Positions 48,301 through 54,300 of a stretch of 64,000 nt of DNA are shown piece after piece. How positions within the stretch are numbered: position 1 is the first letter of the stretch; each line of letters opens with the position of its first letter. The notes under the pieces are model-generated. The model did no database searches. It saw only the letters and a list, made by a program, of their open reading frames with translations, and had not been told where the DNA came from. The translations under genes and the position numbers were made by a program. Source of the stretch: Microglena sp. YARC (taxonomy: Eukaryota; Chlorophyta; Chlorophyceae; Chlamydomonadales; Chlamydomonadaceae); assembly GCA_022414725.1 (NCBI GenBank), contig CM039466.1, forward strand, positions 19,971,970 to 20,035,969, given 5' to 3'.

Positions 48301-51300
48301 GTTGAGGGCACATCCCCCTGCCCTGAGGCAACCCACCCACACAAACACAAACACCCACCCACCCACACATAGGTGCATGGCTTTCCCAAGGTCATGGGTG
48401 TGCTCACGCACTTGGACGGCTTCACTGAGCTGACTAAGCTGAAGAAGACGAAGCAGCAGCTTTAAGCACGATTCTGGAGGTGAGGAAGCGTAAGGTTCAG
48501 GGTACTACAAAGCGCGCGCAGCAGCGTGATTTCGCGCACGCTTTTTGAGCCCCAGTGCGCGTTTCGTGCAGTTTTTTTGAACCCCCTGTGGGCGCAGCGC
48601 GCAGTTTTTGCGCTTTTCGCACTAGTAAGCGCAGACCAATTTGACGTAAGTGCGCTTTAAGCGCTGACCAATTTGACTAAATGTAGTACCCTGGTGAGGT
48701 TCAGGGCACATCCCCCTGCCCTGAGGCCAACCGCCGCCTAGGACTTATTCTTGAAACCTGAAGAAATAATTGTGACACATGGACCAACTGACTAATTAAC
48801 AAACTAATTAACTAACAAACCAACTAACTAACTAATTAAATCATGGTCGTTTTTAACCCCCTAATCTCCCTTTAAAAAAACATTTGAGTAAGCCATGCAG
48901 CAATGCAAGTGTGGAGTGTAAGCCAGCATATCATGTTCGACGAGCTGACGAGGCGTGAGGTTGAGGGGGTGAGGTTGAGGGTACTACAAAGCGCGCGCGG
49001 CAGCGTGATTTCGCGCACGCTTTTTGAGCCCCAGTGCGCGTTTTTTTCAACCCCCTGTGGGGGCAGCGCGCAGTTTTTGCGCTTTTCGCACTAGAAAGCG
49101 CAGACCAATTTGACGTTAGTGCGCTTCAAGCGCTGACCAGTTTGATAAAATGTAGTACCCTGGTGAGGTTGCGGGCACATCCCCCTGCCTTGAGGCCAAC
49201 CACCACAACGATGCTGTGCATTTTGAAGTACAGGAAAATCTCTATCGTCCCGTCACCTCACCATTCCATTCAGATCCGGAGGGCACTCCACAAAAGTGAT
49301 TCGCCTCTTCTTTCCTGCATGCATCAGGGTTCAGGGTTCAGAATTCAGAGCTATCGAAGGTATTGCTGTATGTAAACAGGGAATCTACAGCCTCAGATAA
49401 TCTAGAATTATATTGATTCTTTAGTTATTTTAGGATGGGCAAGAATTAGATAGTCAGATAGTCTAGAATTATGTTGATAATTAATTTAATTATAATTGGA
49501 TTGATTATTTAGTTGATTAGAATAAGAATTAATTAGATAGTCAGATAGTCTAGAATTATGTTGATTCTAAATTTAATTATAATTTTACTGATTCTTTATT
49601 GAATTATAATTATAATGAATTAGATAGTTAGATAGTCTAGAATTATGTTGATTCTAAATTTAATTATAATTATATTGTTTCTTTATTTAATTATAATTAT
49701 AATGAATTTAGATAGTTAGATAGTGTAGAATTAGATTGGTTATAAATTTAAATACAATTAAATTGATTCTTTATTTCATTATAATTGTAATTAATTAGAT
49801 AGTTAGATTGTGTAGAATTCGATTGATTCTTTAATTATTTATTTATTTATTTGAGGATGGGCAAGTCCATTGACCCTTATTGGATACCCCCTGTACTACA
49901 AACAAACATAACATACGTACATACATAGGGACCGGCATATCATATGATGTTGACCAAACTGAAGGTGAGTATGATATCATACAAACTGCGTAATATGATA
50001 TCCTATATGAATGGTAATGTTAGCCTAGTAGACTGCCGCCGTCATATGATATCATATCACAATTAACCCCTTTCAGTGATATGCAATGGTCTAGTGGTAG
50101 ACCAGATCGCTCGAGGATGAAGAGTTGGGGGTTCGACTCCCCCTTCAGTCGCTCTTTGCGTTGCAGGTCGTTGTCAACCGCGATGGTAGCTTGTCCAGTT
50201 GAGGTAGGAGACCGGGCTCCCTCAGCACCACGCCCCCACTAGGCGTTATCATTGCCTTTCATATCACAATTCCCAATACATACACCAGCTTGAGCGCATT
50301 TAATGTTGTTTACGATTCATCATATCACAATTCCCAATACATACACCAGCTTGAGCGCATTTAATGTTGTTTACGATTTGTTGGAGTTCGGTTCATCTGT
50401 ACTTATGTTTTAAACTACATGTCCCATAAAGCCTATTTTGCTTACCCTGGGCTGTACAAATACATACATGTATGTATGTTACAGTCCAGGGGTAGGCCAA
50501 ATAGGCTAAAGGGACTTGCCCAACTGTTAGGAAGAGCTTAAAAAGAAAAAGCACTGATGAACTGAACCCCAAACAATCGTTTAACCGACGGGGGCCCTGA
50601 GTTCGTGCTACAGTGATAATTTAATTCTACAATGGCTAATTCAGGCTTATGCTCATGCTCCTTTGGGGGGATGAACAAGGGAGCTTCGCGAAGACACACA
50701 GACACTTACACCCACGGACACACACTCTCACACACACGCAGGCACATCCACTTGCACAGACAAGCGTGTATAGTCAAGTGTACACAGAAACACACACACT
50801 GACACACACGTGCCCCCCATCCATGCTCTCCCCCACACCAACCCAACCCAGCCCCCCACCCTTACATCCCCACCCCTACAGCTCCCCACCTGCACCCACA
50901 TACAACCCCACCCCATCCCTACAACCCCCCCACCCCCACCCCACCCCTACAGCCCCCCCACGCCACCCAACCCCACCCCTACAGGCTACAGCCCCCCCCG
51001 CACCCACATACAACCCACCCCATCCATATAACCCACCCCTACAGCCCCCCCACCCCTACAGGCTACAGCCCCACACCCGCACCGACATACCTGCAACGGC
51101 TGTGATAGGACCCTTAACCTCGTTCAAGTTCAGCTTGGTAAAATGTTTCACGAGGCACTGGATCAGAGTGGTCTTGCCAACCTGTTTAGGGTTTTAGGGT
51201 TTAGGGTTCAGGGTTTAGGGTTTCTGCACTTGATGATTATGGTCTTGCCAGCCTGAACACATGAAGCGAGATGAATGGACATGAACGAGCCGTGGGGGGG

Positions 51301-54300
51301 GCTCATGGTGCATCTACGTATGTACACATGTACGCATGTGTGTATTTTTCTTTCCACAGCCTCATGGGGGCATGGTTTAACCCTCAGGCAGTCAGATGGC
51401 CTTAGGGACATGTCCAGCATCAAGACCCAAGAATCACATTTCATATGTTTCATCAAGGTTGACTCTTTTTGGTTCAGACGACCATGCACCATAACATAAA
51501 ATGCCTATTATTTTAGGGCACATACGTCGGGAACGGCAAATCATATGATATTGACCAAAGACGGGTATGATATCATATGATATCATACAAAAATCATATG
51601 ATTTAATATCATATGATATGATGCCCCAGGCCAAAGTTACCTAGTCAGACCGCCGGCATCATATGATATCATATGATGACATGATATCATATTGCCGAAC
51701 CCTACACATATGGCATCGCCATCCATGTGTATACTGAACCACCACCACCACTGTATATAAATACAAAGCAGACGGTAGGGGACGGTACAAGTTGTAAGAT
51801 TAACCCGACGATGAGTCACATATACTCATCGGAAAAAAAAAAGTTTTTTCAAAACTTCTTCTGTTACAAATTCGGATTCCTTGCAAAATTATATTAAACG
51901 TGGCAATAAAATGTATTAAACGTGGAAATAAAATGTATCAAACATGGCACTAAAATTATAATAAACATGGCCACTCAAAATCTATTTAACGTGCCAGTAA
52001 AATTAAATTGTTTGCACAACATATAAGCCTAGCAATTCACGTTACAGTGTAATTATAATGTACATACGAATGCCCAGGGGCCATCAGATGGCTTGAAGGA
52101 TATGTACAACATAAAACTGGAATCTGAAATTGCATGTACTTCATCAAGCATACATACATATAAGATACAATTTGACATGCTTCATATATATATCATCTAT
52201 ATATATATATACTAGTAGGGTAGACCGTGTGACCGTTGGCCCCCCCAACCTGCCCCCTCCTTCTTCACCCCTCCCTCAATCTGAGCTCCCCCTCCCTGTG
52301 TCCTCCTTCCTAACCCTCCTTTTTTCTGTCTCCTATCCTATCCCCCTGCACCACCAGTAACTTATATTCTCCCCGACATGCCCCCCGAACGTTTGCGATA
52401 CCAAACACAACGTAATCACTGCTCAATTTTGGAGGACCATGCACGAATAAAATCAGGGGCAAAAGGACATGTACGAAATAAAGATTGTAGACTGAAATTT
52501 GAAAAACACAAAGACTGACACTGCTCACCCCAGAGGACCATGCACCAACACCATCAGAGGCAAAAGGGCATCTACATTATCAAGATTGCAGACTGAAATT
52601 TGAATAACACAAACACAAACACTGCTCACTACAAAGGATCATGCACCAACATCATCAGGGGCAACAGGACATGTATGACATAAGGATCATAGACTGAAAT
52701 TTGACAAACACAAACACTAACACTGCTCACCCCAGAGAACCATGCACCAACACCATCAGAGGCAACAGGACATGTAAAACATGAAGATTGTAGACTGGAA
52801 TTTGAGTAACACAAACACAAACACTCAGGAGGACCATGCACCAACACCATCAGAAGCAAAAGGACATCTACGATATCAAGATTGTAGATTGAAATTTGAA
52901 ATTTGATGAACACGTTCACCCGACGCTCACGATCAGAAAACTAATTGATTTAACTAATTGAGTTTGATTTTAACTATTTTTAAATATACATTTTGAATTT
53001 TGAAACACGAGCACTGCTCACCCCAGGAGGTCCATGCACCAACACCATCAGAGGCGGAGGCTCGTCGACTGCCCGCTCCATCATGGGCGCTGCAGAGAGA
53101 AGAGAGAAGGCATGAGAAGGATAATGCAGGATATGGTAGTAATCAGACAAAGGTGGTTAAAAGACAACACATCACAAGTTCACAACAAGTTCAAAGACAA
53201 CTAAACAAGTTCACCACAATTTAAGACAACACACCACAAGTTCACAACAAGTTTCAAGACAAGTACACAATTGCACAGCAAGCTGCAGAGCTCACACTGG
53301 TATGAATCGTGACACCCTACACTCATGTGCGGCAGAGAGAAGAGAGAAGGTGAAGCACACCACACACTAGCAAGAGAGAAGGTGAAGCACACCACACACT
53401 AGCAATAGAGAAGGTGAAGCACACCACACACTAGCAAGAGAGAAGGTGAAGCACACCACACACTAGCAAGAGAGAAGGTGAAGCACACCACACACTAGCA
53501 AGAGAGAAGGTAAGGCACACCACACACTAGCAAGAGAGAAGGTGAAGCACATCACACACTAGCAAGCAGAGAGAAGGTGAAGCACACCACACACTAGCAA
53601 GAGAGAAGGTGAAGCACACCACACACTAGCAAGAGAGAAGGTGAAGCACACCACACACTAGCAAGAGAGAAGGTGAAGCACACCACACACTAGCAAGCAG
53701 AGAGAAGGTGAAGCACACCACACACTAGCAAGAGAGAAGGTGAAGCACACTACACACTAGCAAGCATGGAATAACCCTACATCCCTTTCAGGCACACCAC
53801 ACACCATCATGCACGGTCCGACCCTACTCCCACACACCAGCCACAAAGTAAGTACTGCAGCACACCACACACTGGCAGGCATGTATCAACCCTGCTCCCA
53901 CACACCAGCCACGAAGTAAGCACTGTAACACACCACACACTGGCATGCATGTTCCAACCCTGCTCCCACACACCAGCCACGAAGTAAGCACTGCAGCACA
54001 CCACACACTGGCATGCATGTTCCAACCCTGCTCCCACACACCAGCCACGAAGTAAGCACTGTAACACACCACACACTGGCATGCATGTTCCAATCCTGCT
54101 CCCACACACCAGCCACGAAGTAAGCACTGTAACACACCACACACTGGCATGCATGTTCCAACCCTGCTCCCACACACCAGCCACGAAGTAAGCACTGTAA
54201 CACACCACACACTGGCATGCATGTTCCAACCTACACCCCTTCCAAGCACACCACACACTGCCATGCATGTTCCAACCCTGCTCCCACACACCAGCCACGA

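Larger units (their letters stand above)
48200..49210. repeat. Diverged tandem duplication carrying MITE insertions in BMS1 intron 4
   Basis: TTTAAAAAAACTTTCAAGCA..CGATGCA and GCACATCCCCCTGCCCTGAG are found at 48210-48330 and again at 48870-49195 (also 48700-48725). TTGTGACACATGGAC(T/C)AA occurs at 47824 and 48770. The block at 48296-48330 lacks the MITE that interrupts its counterparts. Confidence 0.75.

Noticed and set aside
50649..51197. Plus-strand 180-codon frame over BMS1 exon 3
   Set aside because: Antisense shadow of exon 3 plus CACCCC low complexity.
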